33,650 nucleotides of DNA from Desulfosarcina cetonica JCM 12296. GTDB taxonomy: Bacteria > Desulfobacterota > Desulfobacteria > Desulfobacterales > Desulfosarcinaceae. The notes beneath the pieces were generated by a model that saw only the letters and a list, made by a program, of their open reading frames with translations, did no database searches and was not told the DNA's origin. The position numbers and the translations under genes were made by a program. This document shows, piece by piece, positions 16,863 to 26,123 of this stretch; position 1 is the stretch's first letter, and every line of letters starts with the position of its first letter. The stretch is taken from assembly GCF_001311845.1 (NCBI RefSeq), contig NZ_BBCC01000048.1, forward strand, positions 1 to 33,650, in the 5' to 3' direction.

Positions 16863-17833
16863 ACCGGTTGGCCGATTTAGTCCATGACCCGGTGATAGCC
16901 CCCCATCTGCCGGCGTTGGCGCAGTGCGTGGCACAGCGGGAGTCAGGCTTTTCCACCGACAAAAAGGCCATCCAACTGGCCCGGGTTCTGGCAGGGCTGC
17001 CCGCCGTCACGCCCTCATCCACCGATGTCAGCCGCGACCGCATCCGCATCGGCGCCCCAACCGATCTCGACCATCACCAGACCCATGCCTTGCAGGACGC
17101 CTTGATCCACCTTAAGCCCTGGCGCAAGGGACCCTTCGACATTTTTGGCGTGCGGCTGGATAGCGAATGGAACAGTTCGATCAAATGGAATCGGCTGGCC
17201 GCCCACCTGCCTTGCCAAACGGGCAAACGGATTCTGGACATCGGTGCCAGCAACGGCTACTACCTCTTTCGCCTGGCGGATCAGCACCCCGCTTGGGTCC
17301 TGGGGATCGAGCCCTACCTGAATTTCTACTTCCAGTTTCTGGCCCTGTCCCGCTATCTGGCCATCCCCCACGTGCATTGCCTGCCATTGAAACTGGAGGC
17401 GTTGCCGGAGATGCGGAGCTGCTTCGATACCGTACTGTGCATGGGCATCCTCTATCACCGGCGTTCGCCCCTGGATACCCTCCTGCAAATCCATCGGCTT
17501 CTGGCGCCCGGCGGGCTTCTGGTCCTGGAGACCTTGATCGTCGAGGGCGACGCGGAGATGGCTCTGTTCCCCCAAAAACGTTATGCCCGCATGAACAATG
17601 TCTTCTTCATTCCCACGGTCTCCTGCCTGACCCACTGGCTGAACCGCTGCGGCTTTACGGATATCCGCTGCATCGATGTTTCCCGGACCACCTTGGCGGA
17701 GCAGCGCAAGACGGCCTGGATCGACACCCAGAGCCTGGAGGATTTCCTGGATCCCCGGGATCCAAGGAAAACCGTCGAGGGATACCCGGCACCGGTCCGG
17801 GCCATGCTGCTGGCCACCGCCAGCTCCCGATAA
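16859..17833 (+). CDS. cmoB: tRNA U34 carboxymethyltransferase
   Basis: The ATG at 16859 ([10 protein letters not shown]) overlaps the cmoA stop, which implies translational coupling; the longer frame from 16793 runs inside cmoA and is rejected. Length is 324 aa (E. coli 323). Diagnostic segments are [20 protein letters not shown], the SAM loop [52 protein letters not shown] and [18 protein letters not shown]. CmoB transfers the carboxymethyl group of carboxy-SAM to 5-hydroxyuridine at position 34 to make cmo5U, widening wobble decoding in tRNAs such as Val, Ala, Ser, Pro and Thr. Confidence 0.95.
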   Translation: MNRLADLVHDPVIAPHLPALAQCVAQRESGFSTDKKAIQLARVLAGLPAVTPSSTDVSRDRIRIGAPTDLDHHQTHALQDALIHLKPWRKGPFDIFGVRLDSEWNSSIKWNRLAAHLPCQTGKRILDIGASNGYYLFRLADQHPAWVLGIEPYLNFYFQFLALSRYLAIPHVHCLPLKLEALPEMRSCFDTVLCMGILYHRRSPLDTLLQIHRLLAPGGLLVLETLIVEGDAEMALFPQKRYARMNNVFFIPTVSCLTHWLNRCGFTDIRCIDVSRTTLAEQRKTAWIDTQSLEDFLDPRDPRKTVEGYPAPVRAMLLATASSR

Positions 17834-17896
17834 GGCCAACCGGTCCCATGGCGGTCCGGCGCCGCGAATCAGCCTCTGAGGCGGTTTGAAAATCCT

Positions 17897-18706
17897 CTAA
17901 AACGATTTCCACCGTTTTTCCCAATACATCAACGCTTCATAACCGTAGATGGCATTCAAATGGTGAAGCAAAGCATGATACCCTTCTTTCTGCCAAATTC
18001 GGGTAATTTCAGCATTTACCGCTTGATAATGGGCCAAGAGCTCGTCAACCTGGTCATCGGCGGGGAGCGCTTGATCGCCGGACAGCTGGCCGGAAACCTG
18101 TTCCACCATTGCCAGCCACATGCGACTGACCCCCATGATGTAGTAAGGCCAGGTCGCACGCATGGTCGGCGACCAGCTGGAATCGCTGGTGTCAGCCACC
18201 GCCGGCCGGTCGTTATGCGCAACATCGTCGGTGATGATTTGCCGGACCGTGCCTTGGACCAGCAGGTGCTTTAATCGGGCATTTGCCAGCACTCGCCGAT
18301 TGATCCGGTCCGCCGTTGCCGCCGAGCTGTAAAAAATGAAGCTGAACTGGTGGCCGGCCGCATCGTTATTGGAACGGCGGTGGAATCGCCACAGGTCGAT
18401 ATGGGGTGCTTCGGCGGAAAGAATGGGGGCGAGGGTTCGATGGGCCAGAAGCAGGTCTTTTTCCCACGGCGTTCCGCTGTCAAACCAGTCCATCTTGAAT
18501 CGAACGGCCCACCAGCCTTTTTCCGCCACTTCTGCCTGTTGGGGTGCGGGGGGTGGCGCAACCGCCGGTTTGTACCATGACAAGGAACTACAGCCGGTGA
18601 ACAGCCAGAGCGAAAGTACGCCCATCCATAGCCCGAATGGCCTTAGCCCGGGCACGCTTTTTGTCTCATGTTTCATTGGCCACGACCCGATATCGATGGT
18701 TGACAT
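17897..18706 (-). CDS. Putative lipoprotein of unknown function
   Basis: The start is the ATG at 18706 (MSTIDIGSWPMKHE), preceded by AAGGA; a shorter form from 18676 is possible. A hydrophobic helix ends in the lipobox LFTGCSS, so the mature protein is probably lipid-anchored, followed by a Pro/Ala/Gln linker. The folded part (about 190 residues) is Trp-rich, with GWWAVRFKMDWFDSGTPWEK, IDLWRFHRRSNNDAAGHQFS and TWPYYIMGVSRMWLAMVEQV. The pattern resembles an uncharacterised lipoprotein family in Proteobacteria, but I cannot name it. It is divergent from the YbjQ/M48 operon with only 78 bases between starts, so shared regulation is possible. Confidence 0.7.
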   Translation of the reverse strand: MSTIDIGSWPMKHETKSVPGLRPFGLWMGVLSLWLFTGCSSLSWYKPAVAPPPAPQQAEVAEKGWWAVRFKMDWFDSGTPWEKDLLLAHRTLAPILSAEAPHIDLWRFHRRSNNDAAGHQFSFIFYSSAATADRINRRVLANARLKHLLVQGTVRQIITDDVAHNDRPAVADTSDSSWSPTMRATWPYYIMGVSRMWLAMVEQVSGQLSGDQALPADDQVDELLAHYQAVNAEITRIWQKEGYHALLHHLNAIYGYEALMYWEKRWKSF

Positions 18707-18784
18707 AACATCCTTACATCCTGGCCGCCCGCACGATGAGCGGCCGTGCATTCACGTTCATTTGAAAAAGGAGTCGGAAATACC

Positions 18785-19480
18785 ATGAGCGACGGTTATC
18801 ATGTTATTTTTGAAGGCAGATTGGTGCCTGGAAAAAGTGTGGACCTGGTCAAGGATCGCTTGAAGCAGGCTTTGAAAACCGATGACGCGGGGATCGACCG
18901 GCTCTTCTCCGGCGGCCCGGTGACGGTGAGAAGCAAAACGGACCTGGCCACTGCCGAAAAGTATAAACAGGTCTTTGCCGCTGCCGGCGCCTTCGTGGAA
19001 ATCCGTAAACAGGGTCCGTCGGCACCCCTGTCGGCCGACCCGCCAACGGCCCCGCCATACGTGTCGACCACCGCCGATGCACCCGGCATGCCGGCCCAGG
19101 CTTCACTGAAGCCAGCCGTTCCGCTCGTAAAAATGCACTATATCACGACGTCCAATGGAGGAAAAATGATTATCACGAATATTGAATCCGTCCCCGGCAC
19201 GACGGTGGTCGAACATTTTGGACTGGTATCGGGCAGTACCATCCGGGCCAAGCATATCGGCCGCGATTTCATGGCCAGCCTGAAAAACCTGGTCGGCGGC
19301 GAACTGAAGGGATACACGCAATTGCTTCAGGAATCCCGGGAAGAAGCCATGTCCCGCATGATCGAGGAGGCGCGCCTGATGGGGGCCAATGCCGTGGTCA
19401 ATGTGCGGTTTTCCACCTCTTCCGTGGCGCAGGGTGCCGCCGAACTGTATGCGTATGGCACTGCCGTAAAAGTGGCGTAG
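18785..19480 (+). CDS. YbjQ-family (UPF0145) protein with an extra N-terminal domain
   Basis: The start is the ATG at 18785 (MSDGYHV), after AAGGAG. Residues 1-75 form a small alpha/beta domain (YHVIFEGRLVPGKSVDLVKD; IDRLFSGGPVTV; AAGAFVEIRKQ) that occurs at the N-terminus of assorted bacterial membrane proteins. A Pro/Ala linker follows, then a complete UPF0145 domain (about 130-231): MIITNIESVPGTTVVEHFGL, ISGSTIRAKHIGRDF-like text, NLVGGELKGYTQLLQESREE and MGANAVVNVRF. The UPF0145 family (PF01906) is labelled heavy-metal binding but assembles as pentamers of unknown function. It is first in a three-gene operon with a second UPF0145 gene and an M48 peptidase. Confidence 0.85.
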   Translation: MSDGYHVIFEGRLVPGKSVDLVKDRLKQALKTDDAGIDRLFSGGPVTVRSKTDLATAEKYKQVFAAAGAFVEIRKQGPSAPLSADPPTAPPYVSTTADAPGMPAQASLKPAVPLVKMHYITTSNGGKMIITNIESVPGTTVVEHFGLVSGSTIRAKHIGRDFMASLKNLVGGELKGYTQLLQESREEAMSRMIEEARLMGANAVVNVRFSTSSVAQGAAELYAYGTAVKVA

Positions 19481-19491
19481 GGAGCTTTGCG

Positions 19492-19941
19492 ATGATAGAC
19501 TTGATCATTTTCCTTTCACTGATCGCCCTGGGCTATGGCGCGGGAACCTGGGCCGAAAAACGGCATTACCGTTCGATCCTCAAGCGGGAGCAGGCCATGC
19601 TCAATCTGCCGGCGGTCAGCCTCAAATCGGTCGATATTCCCGATCACAAAATCCGCTCGGCACAGATGGTTTACGGCAGTGCGGTCATTTCCGTGGACTA
19701 TTTCAAGCGGCTTCTGGCTGGCCTGCGCAATGTATTCGGCGGGCGGGTGAAATCCTATGAAAGTCTTGTGGACCGGGCGCGCCGCGAAGCGCTGCTGCGG
19801 ATGAAAGCCATGGCCGGAGATGCCACGGTTATCGTCAACGTACGCATTGAGACGGCGACGATCGGCAGGCAGTCCGCACGGAAAAACATCGCCTGCTTGG
19901 AGGCCATGGCCTATGGAACGGCCCTGACCGTGGAGGAGTAG
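19492..19941 (+). CDS. Membrane-anchored YbjQ-family (UPF0145) protein
   Basis: A 149-residue protein with an N-terminal hydrophobic helix (MIDLIIFLSLIALGYGAGTW) and a UPF0145 domain containing SAQMVYGSAVISVDYFKRLL, GLRNVFGGRVKSYESLVDRA, RREALLRMKAMAGDATVIVN and the C-terminal AMAYGTALTV. The helix would place the UPF0145 domain at the inner membrane. It begins 11 bases after the upstream UPF0145 gene, with GGGAGC before the ATG, and its stop directly abuts the GTG start of the M48 peptidase. The tandem of one fused and one membrane-bound UPF0145 copy suggests that they form a mixed assembly; that is inference. Confidence 0.85.
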   Translation: MIDLIIFLSLIALGYGAGTWAEKRHYRSILKREQAMLNLPAVSLKSVDIPDHKIRSAQMVYGSAVISVDYFKRLLAGLRNVFGGRVKSYESLVDRARREALLRMKAMAGDATVIVNVRIETATIGRQSARKNIACLEAMAYGTALTVEE

Positions 19942-20781
19942 GTGAAATTCACCCCCCGGCAAACCGGCATCAACGTCAATGTCACCCCGACGCATCCGTT
20001 AAAGGAGTTTGCGATCCTCACCGGCAGCCTGATCGCTTTGGCCGTGGTTGGGTACCTGGCTTTGGGGCTGGCTGTCGACATCATCGTTCCCCGAATCTCC
20101 ATCGACCTTGAGAAAAAGTTGGCCGGTATCATCATGCAGCGCTTCAAGACCGACGAAACGCCATCGCCGGCCAACCGATATCTTCAGGCGCTGGTGGACC
20201 GGCTGCAGCAAAACTGTGCGCCGCTGCCATATCCGATCATCGTGCATGTGGAACCTTCCGAGGCGGTCAATGCAGCCGCCTTGCCGGGCGGCCAAATGGT
20301 CGTTTTCAGTGGGCTTCTGGCGGAGATGCGCTCCGAAAACGAACTGGCCTTTGTTCTGGCCCACGAACTCGGCCACTATGCCCACCGGGATCACTTGCGC
20401 GGCCTGGGCCGGGCGCTGGCGTTGATGACGGCATCGACCGTTCTCATGGGAGCCGATAACAGCATCAGCAAAATGATCGGCCAGGGGATCACCCTCACGG
20501 AATTACGGTTTTCACGCGATCAGGAAACCCGTGCGGACGAATTCGCCCTGGAAACGGTGTTCTGCCATTATGGCAATGCTGCCGGCGCCACCGACTTTTT
20601 CAGCGAAATTCCCAAGTCGGGAGACCCGGGACGGTTTGGCCACTATTTTGCCTCGCATCCGGAGAATCGCCGCCGCATCGACCATCTGGTAACATTGATC
20701 CGCCAGCGCGGCTACCCGCTGGGTGCCACACGACCGTTACCGGCAGATTTCAGGAAAATACCAAATACCAAGGGGTCTTGA
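19942..20781 (+). CDS. M48-family membrane metallopeptidase
   Basis: A GTG start at 19942 directly after the TAG of the previous gene; the preceding GGAGGAG inside that gene's end can serve as ribosome site. One transmembrane helix (about residues 24-46) is followed by the peptidase domain. The HELGH zinc motif is at residues 141-145 and the third ligand is in RDQETRADEFALE near 195. The tail FASHPENRRRIDHL is typical of M48 (HtpX/Oma1/BepA-type) enzymes. At 279 aa the protein has no TPR repeats. It would act in membrane or envelope protein turnover. The operon of two UPF0145 proteins plus this peptidase suggests that the UPF0145 assembly is its partner or adaptor. Confidence 0.88.
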   Translation: MKFTPRQTGINVNVTPTHPLKEFAILTGSLIALAVVGYLALGLAVDIIVPRISIDLEKKLAGIIMQRFKTDETPSPANRYLQALVDRLQQNCAPLPYPIIVHVEPSEAVNAAALPGGQMVVFSGLLAEMRSENELAFVLAHELGHYAHRDHLRGLGRALALMTASTVLMGADNSISKMIGQGITLTELRFSRDQETRADEFALETVFCHYGNAAGATDFFSEIPKSGDPGRFGHYFASHPENRRRIDHLVTLIRQRGYPLGATRPLPADFRKIPNTKGS

Positions 20782-20824
20782 TGGGTCTGGTGCCCATAAC
20801 ACCGACCCATCCCGGATCTTCTTT

Positions 20825-22414
20825 CTATTTTTTGTTCGGCGCCTGAACCAGCCCGCGGAAAAAACTGTCATCCTCACAGTGGTTCAAACCGTCCTCAACC
20901 CGAACCAGATCTTTTTTGACCAGTTGGGACAGCGCGATGTCGATGCTGGCGAAGTCGTCACTGCCGGTCTGCATCTGGGTCCGGACCTGATGGGTCTTGC
21001 CTTCGCGGATAAATCCCTTCATGCGATGGCTGTTGATAAAGTATTCCAGCGCCAACACCCGGCCCCTGCCGTCTTTACGCGTCACCAGCCGCTGGGACAG
21101 GGAGATCAGGAGCGACTCGGCCAGGGTCATGCGGATCAGGTTCTGTTCAAAAGGCTCGAACATATTGACGACCCGTTCGATAATCGAGGTGGAATTGTCC
21201 GAGTGAACCGTCGACAGAACCAAATGCCCCGAATTGGCCGCCTGGAGAGCAATGCGAAATGTATCCTTGTCGCGCATCTCGCCAACGACGATGACGTCCG
21301 GGGAATGACGCAGCACATGGCGCATGCCCTGGTCAAAGGAGGCCACATCGCGGCCCACTTCACGTTGGCTGATATTGCTCTTCTTGTGTTTATGCAGAAA
21401 CTCCACCGGATCTTCCATGGTGATGATATTGCAGCCCCGGGACGAATTAATGATATCCACCAGGGCTGACAGGGTGGTGGTCTTTCCGTGGCCCGCCGGG
21501 CTGGAGACCAGAATCAAGCCCTGGGAACGCAGGGCAAACTTGGTGATCCATTCCGGCAGATTCAATTCGGCAAGGGGGGGCATCTGATCGGCGATCGGTC
21601 GGATGGTGATGGCCACAGACCCCCGCTGGCGATAAACCGCCACCCGGAAACGGCCCAGTTCCGACGAACTGACCGTGAAGTCGTGATCCGTCTTCTTTAA
21701 AAAAGCCTGCCACTGATCATCGGAAAACATCTCCCGGGCGTAACGAATGCAATCCTCGGGGGTAAGCGCCGGAATGGCCAGCCGCTTCAATGTGTTTCCC
21801 ACCTTGATGGATGGCGGGGAACCGGCGGTAAAGATCATGTCGTCGGCGCCCGCCTTCCTCAGATAGCGCAACAGGGACATCAGGTTGGGGGATTTTTCGC
21901 CTTTTTCGATCTCCACCATTTCCGCCAAGGCCTTACCGCACAAGCCGTTGTCGGGATTGGTGGTGATGCTGCGGATGGCGCTGTCAAGCATGTAGGCGGG
22001 CGCCACCACCGGCTGGATCTTTTTGCCGATGGAAAACTCAAGCTCGCTGATGGTGGTAAAATCCTGGGGGTTGACCATCGCCAAAACCAGATTCTGGCCA
22101 TCCAGGGCAATCGGCAAAACCCGTTTGGTAACCATTTTCTCCACCGGCAACAGATGCAGCACCGTTTTGTCAATGTTGCGTTGATAGAGATTCACCCCCG
22201 GAACCCCAAACTTTCGGCTGAGCAGGTCCAGAAGGTCGTCGATGGCCACGAATCCCATTTCGATCATGATCGAACCCAGTTTTCCCCCCACTTGGACCTG
22301 CCGGTGGAGCACCTGCTGGAGTTGCTCGGCGCTGATGAGGCCATCGTCAAGAAGCTGTTCACCAATCCGCCGTTTTTTCGTTCTCTGATCCTGGAAGGTC
22401 GATTCCGTAATCAT
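20825..22414 (-). CDS. PilT/GspE-type secretion ATPase with N-terminal MshEN domain
   Basis: The ATG at 22414 follows AAAGGAG. Residues 15-150 are a MshEN/T2SSE-N type domain (IGEQLLDDGLISAEQLQQVL, LGSIMIEMGFV, PVEKMVTKRVLPIA), which in relatives binds nucleotide or c-di-GMP. Residues 175-520 are a PilT-type motor: Walker A SSPAGHGKTT (305-313), EDPVEFLH, Walker B DVIVVGEMRD and the His box HLVLSTVHSD. The tetracysteine zinc motif of PilB/GspE is absent. The combination suggests a retraction-type or PilT-like ATPase carrying a PilB-like regulatory head. No pilin or pilus genes are in the window, so it is an orphan motor acting on a system encoded elsewhere. Confidence 0.85.
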   Translation of the reverse strand: MITESTFQDQRTKKRRIGEQLLDDGLISAEQLQQVLHRQVQVGGKLGSIMIEMGFVAIDDLLDLLSRKFGVPGVNLYQRNIDKTVLHLLPVEKMVTKRVLPIALDGQNLVLAMVNPQDFTTISELEFSIGKKIQPVVAPAYMLDSAIRSITTNPDNGLCGKALAEMVEIEKGEKSPNLMSLLRYLRKAGADDMIFTAGSPPSIKVGNTLKRLAIPALTPEDCIRYAREMFSDDQWQAFLKKTDHDFTVSSSELGRFRVAVYRQRGSVAITIRPIADQMPPLAELNLPEWITKFALRSQGLILVSSPAGHGKTTTLSALVDIINSSRGCNIITMEDPVEFLHKHKKSNISQREVGRDVASFDQGMRHVLRHSPDVIVVGEMRDKDTFRIALQAANSGHLVLSTVHSDNSTSIIERVVNMFEPFEQNLIRMTLAESLLISLSQRLVTRKDGRGRVLALEYFINSHRMKGFIREGKTHQVRTQMQTGSDDFASIDIALSQLVKKDLVRVEDGLNHCEDDSFFRGLVQAPNKK

Positions 22415-22671
22415 AATGGAAATGCTCCTTTAATCTGTCTTCATGATGCCCAACCGTCGTCGAGCCCTAATGTTGATTTTTTCGGGGAAAATTTTTCGCG
22501 CAACACGGATATCGGACGAATTGGCTATTTCTAAAAGAAAGAATGAAATCCAAATACGGTTGCCCTGATCTGGATCCTCGATCCCCTTGTGGGCGTCCCG
22601 TAAACGTGATACGGGTCGCTTCGGTTCGACATTTGTCCGCCCATTCCTGTTTTGATCCACGGAGACCGTTT

Positions 22672-23469
22672 ATGACGACAATTTTGCTGATGTATATGCT
22701 GGTCGGCGCGGTGGCCGGCATTCTGGCCGGCCTTCTCGGCATCGGTGGCGGACTGGTGATCGTCCCCATGCTGGTATTCTGTTTTGTCCGTCAAGGAATT
22801 CCCGATGCCATGATCATGCACCTGGCCCTTGGGACCTCACTGGCCAGCATCATGTTCACCGCGGTGTCCAGCTTCCGGGCACACCATAAACGCGGCGCGG
22901 TGCACTGGGATATCGTACGCAAAATCCTTATCGGCATCTTCACCGGCACCTTTATCGGGAGTTGCATTGCCGCCCAACTTTCCACACGATTCCTCAAAGG
23001 CTTTTTCGTCGCGTTCCTCTATTACGTCGCCGTCCAGATGCTAACCAACAAAAAGCCCAAACCCTCCCGCCAGATTCCCGGATACACGGGCATGTTCGGC
23101 GTCGGCAACGTGATCGGGATCGTTTCCAGCCTGGTGGGCATCGGCGGGGGAACGCTTTCCGTACCGTTCATGCTATGGTGCAATATACCCGTCCACCACG
23201 CCATCGGCACATCGGCGGCCATCGGCTTTCCCATCGCCATCGCCGGTACGGTGGGATATATCTATAATGGTCTCAAAGCCACGGATCTGCCCCTTTATTC
23301 CCTCGGCTATATTTATTTGCCGGCCTTGGTGGGCATTGTCCTGACCAGTGTCCTGACGGCGCCCCTGGGCGTTCGCTTGGCCCACAGCCTGCCGGTGAAC
23401 CGGTTGAAACGGGTGTTTGCCATCTTGCTGCTGATGGTCGGAACCCGGATGTTGATCAGCGTTCTCTGA
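22672..23469 (+). CDS. TauE/SafE-family anion (sulfite-type) exporter
   Basis: The start is the ATG at 22672, with GGAGA upstream; an open frame extends to 22543 without a site. The 265-residue protein has about eight hydrophobic helices and the two internal repeats of the family: GILAGLLGIGGGLVIVPMLV near the N-terminus and GIVSSLVGIGGGTLSVPFML in the middle, with the HLALGTSLA and HAIGTSAAIGFPIA segments. Such proteins move sulfite, sulfonates or related organic anions out of the cell. Its place next to sat in a presumed sulfate reducer makes a sulfur oxyanion likely, but the substrate is not proven by sequence. Confidence 0.88.
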   Translation: MTTILLMYMLVGAVAGILAGLLGIGGGLVIVPMLVFCFVRQGIPDAMIMHLALGTSLASIMFTAVSSFRAHHKRGAVHWDIVRKILIGIFTGTFIGSCIAAQLSTRFLKGFFVAFLYYVAVQMLTNKKPKPSRQIPGYTGMFGVGNVIGIVSSLVGIGGGTLSVPFMLWCNIPVHHAIGTSAAIGFPIAIAGTVGYIYNGLKATDLPLYSLGYIYLPALVGIVLTSVLTAPLGVRLAHSLPVNRLKRVFAILLLMVGTRMLISVL

Positions 23470-23538
23470 GGTTTCGCGCCGACGGACCGGGCTGTTTTTA
23501 GCGAGGGGATGGCATTTCAGGTGGAATCATGAATGTTC

Positions 23539-23567
23539 TTGACAAAGCTACCGTTCCCGAATAGTTA
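23539..23567 (+). promoter_or_regulatory. Candidate sigma-70 promoter for sat
   Basis: A perfect -35 TTGACA (23539-23544), 17 bases, then TAGTTA (23562-23567) as a weak -10. The predicted start leaves a leader of about 80 bases before the sat ATG at 23657. Confidence 0.5.
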
Positions 23568-23656
23568 GATCTACTTGATATTTTTATTCCTGCCTGGCTA
23601 TTCATCTGTGCAAATACAGATTGCGAAAATCAAACAAGTGAAAGGAGAGAGAACAC

Positions 23657-24927
23657 ATGTCTAAACTCATTCCCCCCCATGGTGGCAAAGGCTTGACCGT
23701 TTGTCTGCTCGAAGGCGCCGAAAGAGAAGCTGAACTGAAGAAGGCTGCCGGCCTGAAGCAGGTTGAGATCTCCCCCCGCGTCAAAGGTGACCTGATCATG
23801 ATCGGTATCGGTGGTTTCAGCCCCCTGACCGGTTTCATGACCAAAGCGGATTGGAAAGGCGTTTGCGAAAACTTCCTGATGGCCGACGGTACCTTCTGGC
23901 CGGTCCCCGTGTGCATGGACGTAACCAAGGAAGACGCCGATGCCATCGCCATCGGTGACGAGGTTGCCCTGTTTGATCCCAAAGGCCAGGAAATCATGGC
24001 CACCATGAAAGTTACCGAAAAATTCGAGATGAGCGACGCCGACAAGACCTGGGAATGCGAGAAGGTCTTCATGGGCGAAGGCACCCCGACCGCCGAGGAA
24101 TTCTGGAAGATCGCCAAAGAAGATCATCCTGGCGTCCAGATGGTCATGTCCCAGAAAGCGGTCAACCTGGCCGGCCCGGTCAAGGTCCTCAGCGAAGGTA
24201 ACTACCCGACCAAGTACGCTGGCGTCTACCATCGTCCGGCCGAATCCCGCAAGTTGTTCGAAGATCGTGGATGGAGCGAAGTGGCCGCCCTGCAGCTGCG
24301 CAACCCCATGCATCGTTCCCATGAGTACCTGTGTAAGATCGCCGTGGAAGTATGCGACGCGTCTACATCCACTCCTTGGTCGGCAACCTGAAACCGGGCG
24401 ACATTCCCGCCGAAGTCCGCGTGAAATGCATCGACGCCCTGGTGAAAAACTACTTCGTCGAGCAGAACGTCATTCAGGGCGGGTATCCCCTGGATATGCG
24501 CTATGCCGGCCCCCGTGAAGGCCTCCTGCATGCCGCCTTCCGCCAGAACTATGGCTGCTCCAAGATGATCATCGGCCGTGACCATGCCGGCGTGGGTGAC
24601 TTCTACGGCATGTTCGAAGCCCAGACCATCTTCGACAAAATCCCGACCCCGGGCGAAGGCAAAGGCCTGCTCTGCCAACCGCTGAAAATCGACTGGACCT
24701 TCTACTGCTACAAGTGTGACGGCATGGCCTCCCTGAGAACCTGCCCCCACGCCAAGGAAGATCGCGTACTGCTTTCCGGCACCATGCTGCGCAAGATGCT
24801 CTCCGAAGGCGGCGACCTTCCCGATCACTTTGGCCGCGACGAAGTTGTCGCCATCCTGCGTGAGTACTACGAAGGCCTTACCGAAAAGGTCGAGATCAAG
24901 ACCCACAAGGCAGCCACCGGCAATTAA
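23657..24927 (+). CDS. sat: Sulfate adenylyltransferase (dissimilatory ATP sulfurylase), split by a 1-base deletion
   Basis: The ATG at 23657 follows AAAGGAGAGAG. The first frame gives the N-terminal domain and the active-site [13 protein letters not shown] before running out at CDAST. Restoring one G at about 24359-24360 gives [20 protein letters not shown] and joins the second frame with [34 protein letters not shown], a cysteine-containing [17 protein letters not shown] and [10 protein letters not shown]. Reconstructed length is 423 aa, as in sulfate reducers. It activates sulfate to adenosine phosphosulfate, the first cytoplasmic step of sulfate respiration. Codon use is strongly biased toward C-ending codons, consistent with high expression. 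Inactivation of this gene in a sulfate reducer is improbable, so the break is best read as a sequence error. Confidence 0.95.
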
Positions 24928-24960
24928 TCGCCAATCCCTGCCATTTTAAAGAAACGAAAA

Positions 24961-24993
24961 GCGGGATGCACATGGGTGCATCCCGCTTTTTTT
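24961..24993. terminator. Bidirectional terminator between sat and the ECF sigma gene
   Basis: GCGGGATGCAC (24961-24971) pairs perfectly with GTGCATCCCGC (24976-24986) across a 4-base loop, followed by seven T on the plus strand. An AAAA run precedes the stem, so it can also serve the convergent minus-strand gene ending at 25055. Confidence 0.93.
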
Positions 24994-25054
24994 ATAGTAA
25001 CCCTACCCCGAGCCCACAATAAGAAGCGGCTGTTAAATCAGGCCAGCGGGCCTG

Positions 25055-25935
25055 CTATTTTTGAAAACCACAATCATCCGCCAGAACGCGAAATTTCTTT
25101 TCACTTACCATGCCCTTGATCCGTTCTGAAATCTCTTGCGGGTGCCGGCTCTCCGGATATGCTTTGAACAGGGTCGCGACCCGATTCAATTCATCCAATT
25201 CTCTGAGGCAATCCTTTAGCCATTCGTTGGTCTGTGTTTTGTCTTCTGCCTTCATAAACACCGGCCGATCCCGTCGGATCCATCGATTTTGCAGGTGGTT
25301 GGCCAATATGCCAGAGCAAGAACATCGATTGGCGCCATCAAACAGACCGCAATGATGGGCTAAAAAATTCTTCAAATGCCCGCGCGCCCTGGAAATCCGC
25401 TTCCTGAAAGCGGCCGGGCTGATATTCAAAATATAAGCCCCCTCCCGGCTGGAGACATCCATGACAACCCCCAGAATGAAAGCCAGCCGATGGGGGCGAT
25501 CCATGGCCGTCAGCAAGGCTGGGTGCATCGAAGACGGACTTCGATTTCAAGCATCTTCGATGGCGCGGCCGGCGGATTGGCCAACCAACCCTTTGCTTCC
25601 GCTTGATCCACGAGTCGGACGGCTTTTTCCCAGTTCATCTCGAACCGCTCCATCCGGCTTTTCCGTACCGTGTTCAAATGGTTGGCGGCAACACGGTATA
25701 CCCACGCCTGGAAAGCCCCCTCGAATCGAAACGTTTTCAGATTGGAAATCACTTTGATCAAAATATCCTGGGTGGCGTCCTTGGCGTCTTCCGGGTGAGA
25801 AAGCATCCGTAGGGCCAAATAATAAATTCTATCCCGGAACTGCAGAACGATTTCCTCGACAGCGTCGCTGGATCCCTCAATCGCTTGATGGACCACCTCG
25901 GCGATCGGTCCTTGGCTTATTTTCTTTTTATCCAT
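25055..25935 (-). CDS. ECF-type RNA polymerase sigma factor with Cys-containing C-terminal extension, frameshifted
   Basis: From the ATG at 25935 (MDKKKISQGP) the first frame holds sigma region 2: VEEIVLQFRDRIYYLALRML, HPEDAKDATQDILIKVISNL, then FRFEGAFQAWVYRVAANHL. It ends at a stop just after IEVRLRCTQ. Adding one base at about 25516-25518 continues as ALLTAMDRPHRLAFILGVVM and a region 4 helix-turn-helix (DVSSREGAYILNISPAAFRK, then RISRARGHLKNFL). About 120 further residues follow, starting with a cysteine cluster (HHCGLFDGANRCSCSG) and ending in helices. Total about 293 aa, longer than a minimal ECF factor; the extension may be an intramolecular sensor or zinc module replacing a separate anti-sigma factor, as no anti-sigma gene is adjacent. 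Upstream start-like codons to 26052 run through an inverted repeat and are unlikely. Confidence 0.82.
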
Positions 25936-25968
25936 TTGCCGATTCTGTTTTCTGTAAAAGATATAGCC

Positions 25969-26061
25969 TTTAAGATAATGTTTTTGGCAAGGCCAGAGGG
26001 AGAAAGCTGTATAAACAATACCGCGACGACCGATAACGCAGCCCAAAAACATTATCTTGAA
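25969..26061. repeat. 93-base element bounded by 19-base inverted repeats
   Basis: TTTAAGATAATGTTTTTGG (25969-25987) and CCAAAAACATTATCTTGAA (26043-26061) are inverted copies with one wobble position; 16 bases are perfect. The 55-base interior has no coding frame. It sits 34 bases before the ECF start codon, so the sigma transcript either begins inside it or carries it as a stem. Confidence 0.75.
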
Positions 26062-26123
26062 TGCTATAGAAGATGCGGCCCAACCTCGGGCCTGAGATAA
26101 TTACAGACACAAAAGATACAGGC

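Noticed and set aside
24352..24400. Programmed ribosomal frameshifting in sat
   Set aside because: There is no slippery heptamer followed by a pseudoknot-like structure, and similar one-base breaks occur in five other unrelated genes, so sequence error is simpler.
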